Notes: a model not told the origin generated them from the letters alone. A DNA stretch of 5,599 bases from Candidatus Dormiibacterota bacterium (GCA_003164475.1 PLTL01000301.1:1-5599), one strand, 5' to 3'; shown: positions 1-5,330, counted from the first letter of the stretch. Program-made: numbers and translations.

Positions 1-28
1 GCAGGTTCGAGTCCTGCAGGGGGCACCA
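1..28 (+). tRNA. 3' end of a tRNA gene (T arm, acceptor strand, encoded CCA), cut by window start
   Basis: The first 28 bases fold as the 3' part of a tRNA. The T stem is GCAGG (1-5) paired with CCTGC (13-17), around the canonical seven-base T loop TTCGAGT (6-12). The 3' acceptor strand AGGGGGC (18-24), discriminator A (25) and an encoded CCA (26-28) follow. The 5' part and the anticodon lie outside the window, so the amino acid cannot be read. The missing 5' acceptor strand should be GCCCCCT. Actinobacterial tRNA-Arg genes end similarly, so arginine is a guess only. An integrase remnant begins right after CCA, so this tRNA 3' end probably also served as an attachment site. Confidence 0.9.
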
Positions 29-420
29 GTTTGCGGCGCCGGGGAGTCGGCCAAGACCGGGAGGATCTACCCCGACACCCTCGAGAACGTTCTCTTCCCC
101 TTCTGCCTCAGGGCCGGCATCACCCAGGCGTCGCAGCTGACCAGCCGCTATGTCAACGAGCTGACCCCCGGGCTCCTGGACGGGACACGGTCCCGGTCAG
201 GGCCCCGCTCGCCAAGCCCGCCGTCCACAGCTGCGCCCGCGCGATCAACACCCTGCTCACCTGGGCGGCGAGGGAGGGCGAGGAGGTCACCGCAGAGGCC
301 CAGCGCCCCCGACTCGACCGCCTTATTCTCGAAGTGCTGAGCCGGAAGGAGATCGGGGCCATGGAGGAGCGGCCCGGCAGCGAGCGCGACAAACTCATCG
401 TCCAGATCCTCGGCAACTCC
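29..420 (+). pseudogene. Tyrosine recombinase (phage-type integrase) remnant, N-terminal half only, frameshifted
   Basis: Two reading frames together give the N-terminal half of a tyrosine integrase. The frame of base 41 encodes a core-binding (SAM-like) stretch at about 41-175, including KTGRIYPDTLENVL and later LTSRYVNELTPGLLD. The frame of base 31 picks it up at about 205-417 with PLAKPAVHSCARAINTLL, then LTWAAREGE, then the family linker with VLSRKEI and ERDKLIVQIL. A net one-base deletion (or two-base insertion) between about 175 and 205 separates them. The next expected segment, the TGLR box with the first catalytic Arg, is absent, as are the HxxR box and catalytic Tyr in this strand. 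The first frame has no start codon after the tRNA. The gene is dead. It once would have inserted or excised an element at the adjacent tRNA. The family match is from recognised motifs, not a search. Confidence 0.8.
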
Positions 421-539
421 CGTCGTGCGCGGCCACTGGGCCGCCCCGCTACTGCCCCTATCTTGGCCCGCGCCGAAGCCTGAGCCTGGAGCCGAGCCTT
501 ACGGCCTGACGGACACCCGGCCGCGGCCGCAGCGCGCGC

Positions 540-703
540 CGCGCCGGTTCCGCCGCTGCCTTGCCGTCGCGAGCGGCAGCCTGTCGGGAAGGAAGCGCAA
601 CCAGCGCCACCAGGCCCCCGGCGAGGGCGACGATGGCCCCGGTGAAGAAGGCCAGGTCCATCCCGCCCATGAATGTGGAGCGGGCCATGCGGCTGAGCGC
701 CCG
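540..703 (-). pseudogene. Probable C-terminal fragment of a DHA2-type MFS transporter
   Basis: On the minus strand, about 54 codons read as the last transmembrane segment and tail of a drug-efflux transporter of the major facilitator superfamily (EmrB/QacA, 14-helix type). The stretch begins ALSRMARSTFMGGMDLAFF, continues with the hydrophobic TGAIVALAGGLVALVALP and ends in a charged tail SRQAAARDGKAAAEP. The pattern 'AF..GM..A...GA.VAL.G.LVAL..LP' is what I know from actinobacterial members. Upstream in this frame (704-964) there is only Arg/Pro-rich sequence with no membrane helices, so at least 13 helices are missing. The frame then runs to a stop at 458-460. It could be coincidental hydrophobic sequence. 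I favour a degraded gene piece left in the remnant zone. Confidence 0.4.
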
Positions 704-878
704 GCCTTGAGGCCTGCCTCGACCAACAGCCACACGGGATAGGCGCCGACGGACCGCGCTCTCGGCGCTTGCCCGAAGTCGCCGGCCGGGTGGGAAGCTG
801 CGGCGATGGAAGCTATCCCCTGGGAGAAGGCGCAAGCCACCTGGAATCGCTTGGCCGAGTTGCCGGATATGGCCGGCC

Positions 879-1046
879 TCAGTCGCGCCTGCGCTCGATT
901 TCGTCGAGGAGGTCGCTGCCCTCCTGTCGGGGGGCACGATAGTAGCGCCTGACCGAACGGGCATCCTTCCGGCCTCCTAAGCGCATGAGGCGGTAGATAA
1001 GTTGGGTCGATGCAGTGAAGTGACGGGGATAAGCTCGTGCTGCTGC
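879..1046 (-). pseudogene. 55-codon open tail of unknown origin, possibly an integrase C-terminus
   Basis: This minus-strand frame is open from a stop at 1047-1049 to a TGA at 879-881. Its composition is more protein-like than its surroundings: HFTASTQLIYRLMRLGG, then RKDARSVRRYYRAP, then an acidic/basic helix EGSDLLDEIERRRD at the end. The only ATG (984-986) would leave 35 residues and has no Shine-Dalgarno. A short segment with 'LMRLGG...SVRRYY' followed by a helical tail recalls the end of tyrosine recombinases, where an LGH motif precedes the catalytic Tyr. However, the His is absent and no HxxR box precedes it. It could equally be a fragment of another protein or a chance frame. Its strand is opposite to the integrase piece at the tRNA. 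Confidence 0.25.
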
Positions 1047-1062
1047 TCAGCGGCTGGGATCA

Positions 1063-1077
1063 GGTGGTCTAACCACC
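1063..1077 (-). terminator. Small hairpin just after gtrA, possible weak terminator
   Basis: GGTGGT and ACCACC form a perfect six-pair stem with a three-base loop, 7 bases past the TAG of the GtrA gene. No T run follows on the minus strand, so it is not a classical Rho-independent terminator. In high-GC actinobacteria, hairpins without a T run are often found here. The position supports it; the strength does not. Confidence 0.3.
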
Positions 1078-1084
1078 CGGGCTG

Positions 1085-1543
1085 CTAGCTCGACTTCAGC
1101 GGCGGGCCGGCGAAGGTGATGTTGTTGTTGGCCAGGTAGTTCCAGATCGAGGCCACCCCGGTGCTGAAGAGGAGGGCCAGCAGGTAGTAGACGTGGAGGT
1201 GATCCACCGAGGTCAGGAGCACGGCCTCGTTGATGCCCATGCCCACCAGACTCACCGCCTCGAAGGTGAGGACCTGCTGGCGACGGCTTCCCCAGCGGCG
1301 GTCCCTCCAGGTGACCAGGGAGTTGAGGGTGTAGGTGACCAATATCGCCAGCTGGATCGCGATCGCCGATCCCAGCCAGAGGGGCAGGTGAAGACCGTGG
1401 TAGAGCAGCACGGTCCCGGCGAAGGTGGTGATCAGCCCCAGTACGCCGACGCCGAGGAAGATGGGGAAGCGGCGGCCGTGGCGCCGGATGAGCTCCTGCA
1501 GATCCGGAACGGGGGCGCGGCGACGTTCGACCGAGGCGCTCAA
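1085..1543 (-). CDS. GtrA-family small polytopic membrane protein
   Basis: This 152-residue protein matches the GtrA-like family (Pfam GtrA). These are four-helix inner-membrane proteins linked to flipping or handling of polyprenyl-phosphate-linked sugars for cell-wall or surface polysaccharide. Four hydrophobic segments are visible: about 26-48 (FPIFLGVGVLGLITTFAGTV), 55-78 (LWLGSAIAIQLAILVTYTLN), 92-112 (FEAVSLVGMGINEAVLL) and 117-140 (YYLLALLFSTGVASIWNYL). Family hallmarks are the 'LNSLVTWR' after helix 2 and the closing 'WNYLANNNITF'. Length is normal. The start used is TTG at 1541-1543, the first possible one after an in-frame TAA. It has no Shine-Dalgarno, so the true start is uncertain. 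The gene lies 100 bases downstream of the asparaginase gene on the same strand, so it may be read from it. No glycosyltransferase partner is seen here, so its substrate is unknown. Confidence 0.85.
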   Translation of the reverse strand: MSASVERRRAPVPDLQELIRRHGRRFPIFLGVGVLGLITTFAGTVLLYHGLHLPLWLGSAIAIQLAILVTYTLNSLVTWRDRRWGSRRQQVLTFEAVSLVGMGINEAVLLTSVDHLHVYYLLALLFSTGVASIWNYLANNNITFAGPPLKSS

Positions 1544-1643
1544 GACCCGACGACGTTAGCAGAGGCCCTGGGAGTCGCCCGTCTCGAGACCGTCGCACGC
1601 AGGTGACGTCCTGCTCCAGGTCAGGCGGGCCGGGACGGCTGCC

Positions 1644-2642
1644 TCAGAGATCGAATTGGACGCGCACCTCGCCGACCTCGCGCCCTGCCCAGTTGGTGAT
1701 CGGCGATCTCACCTGCCGCTCAAGCTCGCCTTCCAGGCGGGTCGGCAGCAGCTGGAGCTGCTGTAGGGCATGGACCGCGATCTGGGGCAGACCGGCCGGA
1801 TTACCGGCCTCCAGCTTGATTGCCAGCGCCCAGCTGCCGTCCCTGGCCACCGCTCCAAAGATCGCCGCGGCCCCGCCCTTGGCGGTGAGGGATTCCCCGG
1901 CCGCCCTGACCAGGGCGGTGTCGAAGGAGGTGGTGCCTCCGATCAACCAGGGGTACTCGGCCATCGCCGCGTGGCACTCCTGGACCGCGGCATCGGAGCT
2001 GGCGGCGCTGGCCAGGGCCCTGGCGAAGGCCCGGAGCGGCATCCCGAACGTGGGCAGGCCGCAGCCATCGGTCCCGAAGGGAAGCTCGACCGGCGTCAGC
2101 CCGGCGTGGTAGGCGATCCGCTCCGCGATCTCCACCTGGAGGGGATGGTCCCTCTCCAGGTAGCTCTCCAGCGGCCAGCCGCGGTGGACACAGGTCGCCA
2201 CCATGGCCGAGTGTTTGCCGGAGCAGTTGTTGTGGACCTGGCTGGGGCTGCTGCCGCCGCGGAGCAACTGGGCGGCGGCCTCGGGGTTGGCCGGGAGGTG
2301 GGCCCCGCACCTGAGCGCGCTCTCAGGCAGCCCGGCCTTGGCGAGGATGGCCCTCACCGCCTCGACATGGCCGGGTTCCCCCTGGTGGGAAGAGCAGGCG
2401 ATGGCGATGCTCTCCCGGCCCAGGCCGAGTGCGGCCGCGGTGCCCGATTCGACGAAACTGGCCGCCTGGAGGGGCTTGCAGGCGCTCCGCAGCGTGCTCT
2501 CGACGTCGGGGTCCCCCAGCCAGCGGACCGGTTCCCCATGGCGGTCGACCAGCACCAGGTGGCCGCGGACTCGAGCCTCGACGATGGGTCCGCGGCTGAT
2601 CTCCGCCAGAAGAGCGGGTTGCGCTGGCGCTGGGCTGAGCAA
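1644..2642 (-). CDS. Type II L-asparaginase (Rhizobium etli AspII / ReAV class)
   Basis: The 332-residue protein belongs to the Asparaginase_II family (PF06089), which hydrolyses L-asparagine to aspartate and ammonia. This family is unrelated to the E. coli AnsA/AnsB and plant-type enzymes and has a serine-beta-lactamase-like fold. Family motifs appear in order: SACK (Ser53, Lys56), CSSHQGEPGH (83-92), CGAHLP (112-117), HNNCSGKH (137-144) and GTDGCGLPTFGMPL (190-203). From memory, the R. etli active-site residues are Ser48/Lys51, Ser80, Cys135/Lys138, Asp187 and Cys189. Here each is found 5 positions later (53/56, 85, 140/143, 192, 194), so the double Ser-Lys site and the metal-binding Cys-Lys-Cys set are complete. 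There is no signal peptide, so it is cytoplasmic. The TTG start is fixed by a strong upstream Shine-Dalgarno. The stop of the hypothetical gene lies 21 bases upstream, and gtrA follows downstream. Confidence 0.93.
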   Translation of the reverse strand: MLSPAPAQPALLAEISRGPIVEARVRGHLVLVDRHGEPVRWLGDPDVESTLRSACKPLQAASFVESGTAAALGLGRESIAIACSSHQGEPGHVEAVRAILAKAGLPESALRCGAHLPANPEAAAQLLRGGSSPSQVHNNCSGKHSAMVATCVHRGWPLESYLERDHPLQVEIAERIAYHAGLTPVELPFGTDGCGLPTFGMPLRAFARALASAASSDAAVQECHAAMAEYPWLIGGTTSFDTALVRAAGESLTAKGGAAAIFGAVARDGSWALAIKLEAGNPAGLPQIAVHALQQLQLLPTRLEGELERQVRSPITNWAGREVGEVRVQFDL

Positions 2643-2650
2643 GCTGCAGA

Positions 2651-2658
2651 TCCTCCCC
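2651..2658 (-). promoter_or_regulatory. Ribosome binding site of the asparaginase gene
   Basis: GGGGAGGA on the minus strand ends 8 bases before the TTG at 2640-2642. This near-ideal Shine-Dalgarno decides the rare TTG start. It lies between the stop of the upstream hypothetical gene (2664-2666) and the asparaginase start, as expected inside an operon. Confidence 0.8.
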
Positions 2659-2663
2659 GATCA

Positions 2664-3000
2664 CTAGGCCCGGTCCTGGCGGGCGGCCACAAGGGCGAGA
2701 TCAGTGTAGATCGCCTCGCCCCCAGACTTGGGGGCAGGCCATGTCCAGCTGCTGACGCGGGCGCGCCGGTATGCCTGCGAGACCAGGGGCCCGGCCGCGG
2801 GCGTGCGGGCGGCAGCCCCCGCGTCCCCGAGAATCTCGACCCGGACGTGAGGATCCGCGCCCAGCCGGTCCAACCCCTTCAAGAGCCTGTCAAGCAGCCG
2901 GGCGGAGAAGGCGCTGTGGTCGGTGGGCAGCCAGGCGAGCGCCACGCGGCCTTTTTTGCCCCTCGAGCTGGAAGCGGACCAGCCTCTCAGCGGGCTCCAT
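2664..3000 (-). CDS. Hypothetical protein of about 111 residues, frame broken at an A6 run
   Basis: I do not recognise a family. An ATG at 2998-3000 opens MEPAERLVRFQLEGQK in one frame. From about 2950 down to the TAG at 2664-2666 the good protein frame is the next one, with GRVALAWLPTDHSAF, a likely amphipathic helix SARLLDRLLKGLDRLG (about 32-47), then VRVEILGD and a tail with SSWTWPAPKSGGEAIYTDL. The switch falls at six A (T on the plus strand, 2952-2957). With five A the two halves join as one 111-residue frame. This may be a sequencing error, a true inactivating indel, or slippage on the A run. No signal peptide or membrane helix is seen. A GAGGA lies 15 bases before the ATG, too far to be convincing. 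The alternative unbroken frame starts at 3095 but reads Arg-rich, shadow-like sequence before the A run. The gene ends 21 bases before the asparaginase start, suggesting co-transcription. Confidence 0.5.
2718..2735. repeat. Perfect 7-pair G/C hairpin inside the hypothetical gene
   Basis: GCCCCCA and TGGGGGC face each other across the loop GACT. It lies near the 3' end of the hypothetical coding frame, 52 bases before that gene's stop. No T run follows on either strand. It could slow polymerase or the ribosome, or be a chance product of the codons for Pro-Ala-Pro-Lys-Ser-Gly-Gly. Confidence 0.4.
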
Positions 3001-3127
3001 GGCACGCCGTGTTGATCCTCGGCGTCCGGACGGTGCCCGCGCCATAGCCGGCGTGGGAGCCGCCTCCGCGGGCGGGTGCCGACCCGATGGCCCAACGGGG
3101 ATGTTGCCGTATTCGGCCGCGAGGTTC

Positions 3128-3131
3128 AGGA
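3128..3131 (+). promoter_or_regulatory. Ribosome binding site choosing the 3141 start of the HtrA gene
   Basis: AGGA ends 9 bases before the ATG at 3141. The frame is also open from an ATG at 3087, but that would add 18 residues (MAQRGCCRIRPRGSGFLQ) in front of a clean lipoprotein signal peptide, so 3141 is preferred. I see no clear -35/-10 pair in 3001-3140, the gap shared with the divergent hypothetical gene. Confidence 0.55.
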
Positions 3132-3140
3132 TTCCTGCAG

Positions 3141-4208
3141 ATGAGCAGGTGGACCTGGGCCGCAGTGCCGGCCCTGCTGGTGATGACCGGGGCCCTGGCG
3201 AGCTGCTCCTCCGCGGCCAGCACCGGGAGCCCTCCCAAGGTGGCCAAGATCAGCCCGATCAAGATCTCCCCGAGCTCCCTCTCGCAGTCCCTGGCCGTGC
3301 TCCAGCAGGCCTACGTCGACCTCTACAAGGTGGTGAGCCCGGCGGTGGTGCAGATCTCCACCAAGGCCGACCTGGGCTCAGGGATCATCTTCAACGCCCA
3401 GGGTGACATCGTCACCAACAACCACGTCGCCGACGGGTACAAGTCCTTCGAGGTGACCCTGGCCGACGGCAAGGAGTACCCCGGCACCTTGGTCAACAAC
3501 TTCGCCCCTGACGACCTGGCCGTCATCCACATCAACGCCACCGGGCTCCAGCCGGCCACCTTCGGTGACTCCTCCGAACTCCAAGTGGGGGACATTGTGA
3601 TGGCGATCGGCAATCCCCTGGGCTTCCAGAGCAGCGCCACCGAGGGCATCGTCAGCGCCATCGGCCGGACCGTCAGCGAGCCCAACGGGGTGACCCTCCC
3701 GGACGTGATCCAGACCTCGGCACCGATCAACCCCGGCAACTCCGGGGGCGCCCTGGTGGACCTGGAGGGGCAGGTGGTGGGAATCCCCACCCTGACGGCC
3801 CTGGACGAGGAGCTTGGGGGGTCGGAGGCAGCCGGGATCGGCTTTGCCATTCCCAGCAGCCTGGTGGCCACTATCGCCGGGCAGATCGTCAAGTACGGCG
3901 CCGTCCAGACCTCGGGCAGGGCCTGCATCGGAATCGAAGTGGAGCAGGTGACCGGCTCCAACGGCGAGGATGACGGCGTGCTGGTGACCTCGGTGACGCG
4001 GGCGACCGCCTCCTCGGCCGGGCTGAAGGCCCAGGACGTCATCACCGCGGCCAACGGCCAGGCCACCCCGGCGGTGGAGGACCTCACCGACGCCCTGGCC
4101 AACCTCAGCCCCGGGGCGAAGGTCACCCTTGCGGTGACCGAGCCCAGCGGCAACAAGACCACGATCTCCCTCACCCTGGGACAGCTCTCGGAGACCAGCT
4201 GTGCCTAG
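3141..4208 (+). CDS. HtrA/DegP-type serine protease, lipoprotein, one PDZ domain
   Basis: The 355-residue protein is a trypsin-like S1C protease that would degrade or process misfolded envelope proteins outside the membrane. Residues 1-22 form a lipoprotein signal peptide: basic start, hydrophobic core AAVPALLVMTGA and lipobox LASC, with Cys22 the lipidated residue. A linker (23-55) leads to the protease domain (about 56-255). The full triad is visible: His95 in VTNNHV, Asp125 in DDLAV, Ser201 in NPGNSGG. GDIVMAIGNPLG (150-161) and GIGFAIPSS (232-240) are further family blocks. A single PDZ domain follows (about 258-348) with GVLVTSVTRATASSAGLKAQDVI in its typical place. Most high-GC HtrA/PepD homologues instead carry a transmembrane anchor after a cytoplasmic segment, so lipid anchoring is somewhat unusual. 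The stop overlaps the next gene's GTG by 8 bases, so the two are probably coupled. The last residues (SETSCA) include a free Cys354. Confidence 0.93.
   Translation: MSRWTWAAVPALLVMTGALASCSSAASTGSPPKVAKISPIKISPSSLSQSLAVLQQAYVDLYKVVSPAVVQISTKADLGSGIIFNAQGDIVTNNHVADGYKSFEVTLADGKEYPGTLVNNFAPDDLAVIHINATGLQPATFGDSSELQVGDIVMAIGNPLGFQSSATEGIVSAIGRTVSEPNGVTLPDVIQTSAPINPGNSGGALVDLEGQVVGIPTLTALDEELGGSEAAGIGFAIPSSLVATIAGQIVKYGAVQTSGRACIGIEVEQVTGSNGEDDGVLVTSVTRATASSAGLKAQDVITAANGQATPAVEDLTDALANLSPGAKVTLAVTEPSGNKTTISLTLGQLSETSCA
4190..4194 (+). promoter_or_regulatory. Ribosome binding site of the PPOX gene inside the protease gene
   Basis: GGAGA ends 6 bases before the GTG at 4201 and lies within the last codons of the protease gene. 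It supports the GTG start and translational coupling, in preference to the internal ATG at 4255 that would remove the N-terminal family helix. Confidence 0.6.
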
Positions 4209-4608
4209 GGGCCCGCTGCCGCCCGCGCTTCGCCGCTTCCTGGAGCCTCCCAACATGGCGACGGTGGCGACCGTTGACCCCAAGGGTGCCCCCCAGGCGA
4301 CCATTGTCTGGTTCGACCTGGAAGGGGAGATGGTGCTGGTGAACACCAAGCTGGACCGGGCCAAGGCCCGCAACCTGGCCCGTGACCCGCGGGTGGCGCT
4401 GGCGGTCTTCGACGACTCCAATCCCTACCGCTCGGTGCAGCTGCGAGGGCTGGTGCGGGAGCAGCGCATCGGCGAGCGGGCTGCCGACGACATTCACCGG
4501 CTCAGCCGACGCTACACGGGCCACGACTATGGGGAGCCCACCAACCGGATCAGCTATCTGATCGAGGTCGAATCCTGGTCCAGCTGGGGTCTCTCGGAGG
4601 AACGCTGA
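4201..4608 (+). CDS. PPOX-class F420-dependent oxidoreductase (split beta-barrel)
   Basis: The 135-residue protein belongs to the pyridoxamine 5'-phosphate oxidase-like split-barrel superfamily, in the group whose members bind deazaflavin F420 rather than FMN. Visible landmarks in order: N-terminal helix LPPALRRFLEPPNMATVATVD (split over 6-26), the strand GAPQATIVWFDLEGE (29-43), VLVNTKLDRAKARNLARDP (45-63) with the cofactor-binding Lys/Arg-Lys-Asn-Leu pattern, then RVALAVFDDSNPYRSVQLRG (64-83) and a C-terminal SYLIEVESWSSWG. Length is typical. Such proteins reduce or oxidise small molecules with F420H2 in the cytoplasm, and the substrate cannot be read from sequence. It starts inside the stop region of the HtrA lipoprotein gene. 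The functional link between an envelope protease and an F420 enzyme is not obvious. FMN or haem binding cannot be fully ruled out. Confidence 0.88.
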   Translation: MPRGPLPPALRRFLEPPNMATVATVDPKGAPQATIVWFDLEGEMVLVNTKLDRAKARNLARDPRVALAVFDDSNPYRSVQLRGLVREQRIGERAADDIHRLSRRYTGHDYGEPTNRISYLIEVESWSSWGLSEER

Positions 4609-4728
4609 GGCCGGCTCCGATCAGGGCTGCCCTACCATGAGTGGGGCCTAGCAGGGTGTTGATTTTCGCGGGCTGATTCGGTCCTGGAGTGCGCGCAGCG
4701 CTCAGGTGGCCGTCGCTCCCGCGGTCGT
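4609..4728. other. Convergent intergenic gap between PPOX and vapC genes
   Basis: This gap of 120 bases separates the end of the PPOX gene (plus) and the end of the toxin gene (minus). AGGGC/GCCCT at 4623-4633 is a short inverted repeat with almost no loop. A bulged stem CCTG...CAGG surrounds GCGC/GCGC near 4682-4706. Neither has the form of a good terminator, and the only T run (4663-4666) is short. No gene is seen. Confidence 0.5.
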
Positions 4729-5118
4729 TCAGCGGGTGCTGTCGCGCTCGGCAAGGCGTCGCAGCGCCTCGTCCAGGGTCAGGAGCTGGGCGTCCGCAAC
4801 GAGCGCGGCGGCCAGGGTGAACGCGTCGGGCAGCCGCAGAGCGCTGTGCCGCGCCCGCAGCTGAGCGGCCAGTCGGGCCGTGTGTCGGTCGACCGGCATC
4901 ACCTCGGCTCGGACAGCGTCGAGAAAGTCGTCCACGATGGCACCGGTCCCGACCAGCAGCGGGCGGACGAGAATCTCGGCGTAGACGCTGGCGCTGACAA
5001 TGAGACGGTCACCTGCCGTGATGCGAGGGCGCAACTCGGCCACCGCCCGGTCGTGATGAGCGTCGGCGGGGTCCAGGAAGCCGATGAGAACGTCGGCGTC
5101 GAGGGCTACCGCGGCCAT
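4729..5118 (-). CDS. vapC: PIN-domain ribonuclease toxin, VapC family
   Basis: The 129-residue protein is a PIN-domain endoribonuclease that as a free toxin would cut RNA (tRNA or rRNA in known VapC proteins) and stop growth. The four acidic metal-binding positions are all present: Asp7 in VALDADVLIG, Glu48 in SASVYAEIL, Asp98 in LPDAFTLAAAL and Asp116 in LLTLDEAL. Length is typical. The ATG (5116-5118) lies inside the last codons of the antitoxin gene, overlapping it by 13 bases. The upstream bases (GCGGCGA) form only a weak ribosome site, so translation probably depends on coupling to the antitoxin, which keeps toxin levels below antitoxin. The active site looks intact, so the toxin should be functional. 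The family is firm; the RNA target is unknown. Confidence 0.9.
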   Translation of the reverse strand: MAAVALDADVLIGFLDPADAHHDRAVAELRPRITAGDRLIVSASVYAEILVRPLLVGTGAIVDDFLDAVRAEVMPVDRHTARLAAQLRARHSALRLPDAFTLAAALVADAQLLTLDEALRRLAERDSTR

Positions 5119-5327
5119 TCGCCGCGCAGATCGTCCAGGTAGCCGGCGGGATATGTGCCCGGCGGCAAGCTGCCCGCGTACCGGCTGACTAGCTCGTCGG
5201 CGCGCTCCACCTCGATGCGACCCAGAGCGGTGGCGCGGACGATCACGTCGTCTCCAGACGCGATCCCCGCGTCGCGGAGGACGCGGACGGGGATGGTGAT
5301 CTGATGCTTACGGGAGACCTTACTCAT
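5106..5327 (-). CDS. vapB: AbrB/MazE-fold antitoxin, VapB type
   Basis: The 73-residue protein is a SpoVT/AbrB-domain antitoxin. Residues 1-43 form the swapped-hairpin DNA-binding fold, with the hallmark SRKHQITIPVRVLRDAGI (5-22), then GDDVIVRA and GRIEVERA. The remaining 30 residues (44-73, with YAGSLPPGTYP and YLDDLRGEWPR) should wrap the toxin and block its active site. It precedes and overlaps the toxin gene, the usual VapBC order. The ATG at 5325-5327 has no Shine-Dalgarno. A -10-like TAGAAT ends 9 bases before it, so the transcript is probably leaderless or nearly so. An inverted repeat directly upstream is the likely site of autorepression by the VapBC complex. Confidence 0.9.
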   Translation of the reverse strand: MSKVSRKHQITIPVRVLRDAGIASGDDVIVRATALGRIEVERADELVSRYAGSLPPGTYPAGYLDDLRGEWPR

Positions 5328-5330
5328 CGC

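Larger units (their letters stand above)
421..1084. other. About 660-base stretch without an intact gene; remnant zone
   Basis: Open frames here are typical GC-driven shadows rich in Arg, Pro and Ala. The only stretches that look like protein are two minus-strand fragments listed separately: a likely MFS transporter C-terminus (about 540-703) and a 55-codon tail ending at 879. A small hairpin lies at 1063-1077. I see nothing recognisable in 421-539 or 704-878. Integrase debris at one end and fragments that do not join into one gene suggest decayed accessory DNA. Confidence 0.6.

Noticed and set aside
458..964. A complete 168-residue minus-strand gene
   Set aside because: Only the last-third stretch resembles protein (MFS tail); the first 88 residues are Arg/Pro-rich, without helices, domain pattern or ribosome site, so a whole gene is not supported.
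1193..1606. Long plus-strand frame of 137 codons across the gtrA region
   Set aside because: It is antisense to the clear GtrA protein, rich in Gly, Gln and Asp, and has no recognisable motif: a GC-driven shadow.
1770..3047. Plus-strand frame of 425 codons opposite the asparaginase gene
   Set aside because: The minus strand holds complete asparaginase motifs; this frame is Gly/Arg/Ala-rich with no family features, as expected opposite a high-GC gene.
2664..3095. Unbroken 143-residue version of the hypothetical gene starting at 3095
   Set aside because: Residues before the A run (MGHRVGTRPRRRLPRRLWRG and on) look like shadow sequence, while the other frame offers an ATG and a plausible N-terminus. 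It is kept only as an alternative.
3087..3140. Longer start for the HtrA protease at 3087
   Set aside because: It would put 18 residues in front of a well-formed lipoprotein signal peptide; the AGGA before 3141 supports the shorter form.
3323..4421. Two long minus-strand frames opposite the HtrA gene
   Set aside because: The plus strand carries the full His-Asp-Ser triad, signal peptide and PDZ domain. The antisense frames are repetitive and lack motifs.
4623..4633. Inverted repeat AGGGC/GCCCT as a terminator after the PPOX gene
   Set aside because: The loop is one base and no T run follows directly, so it cannot form a convincing intrinsic terminator.
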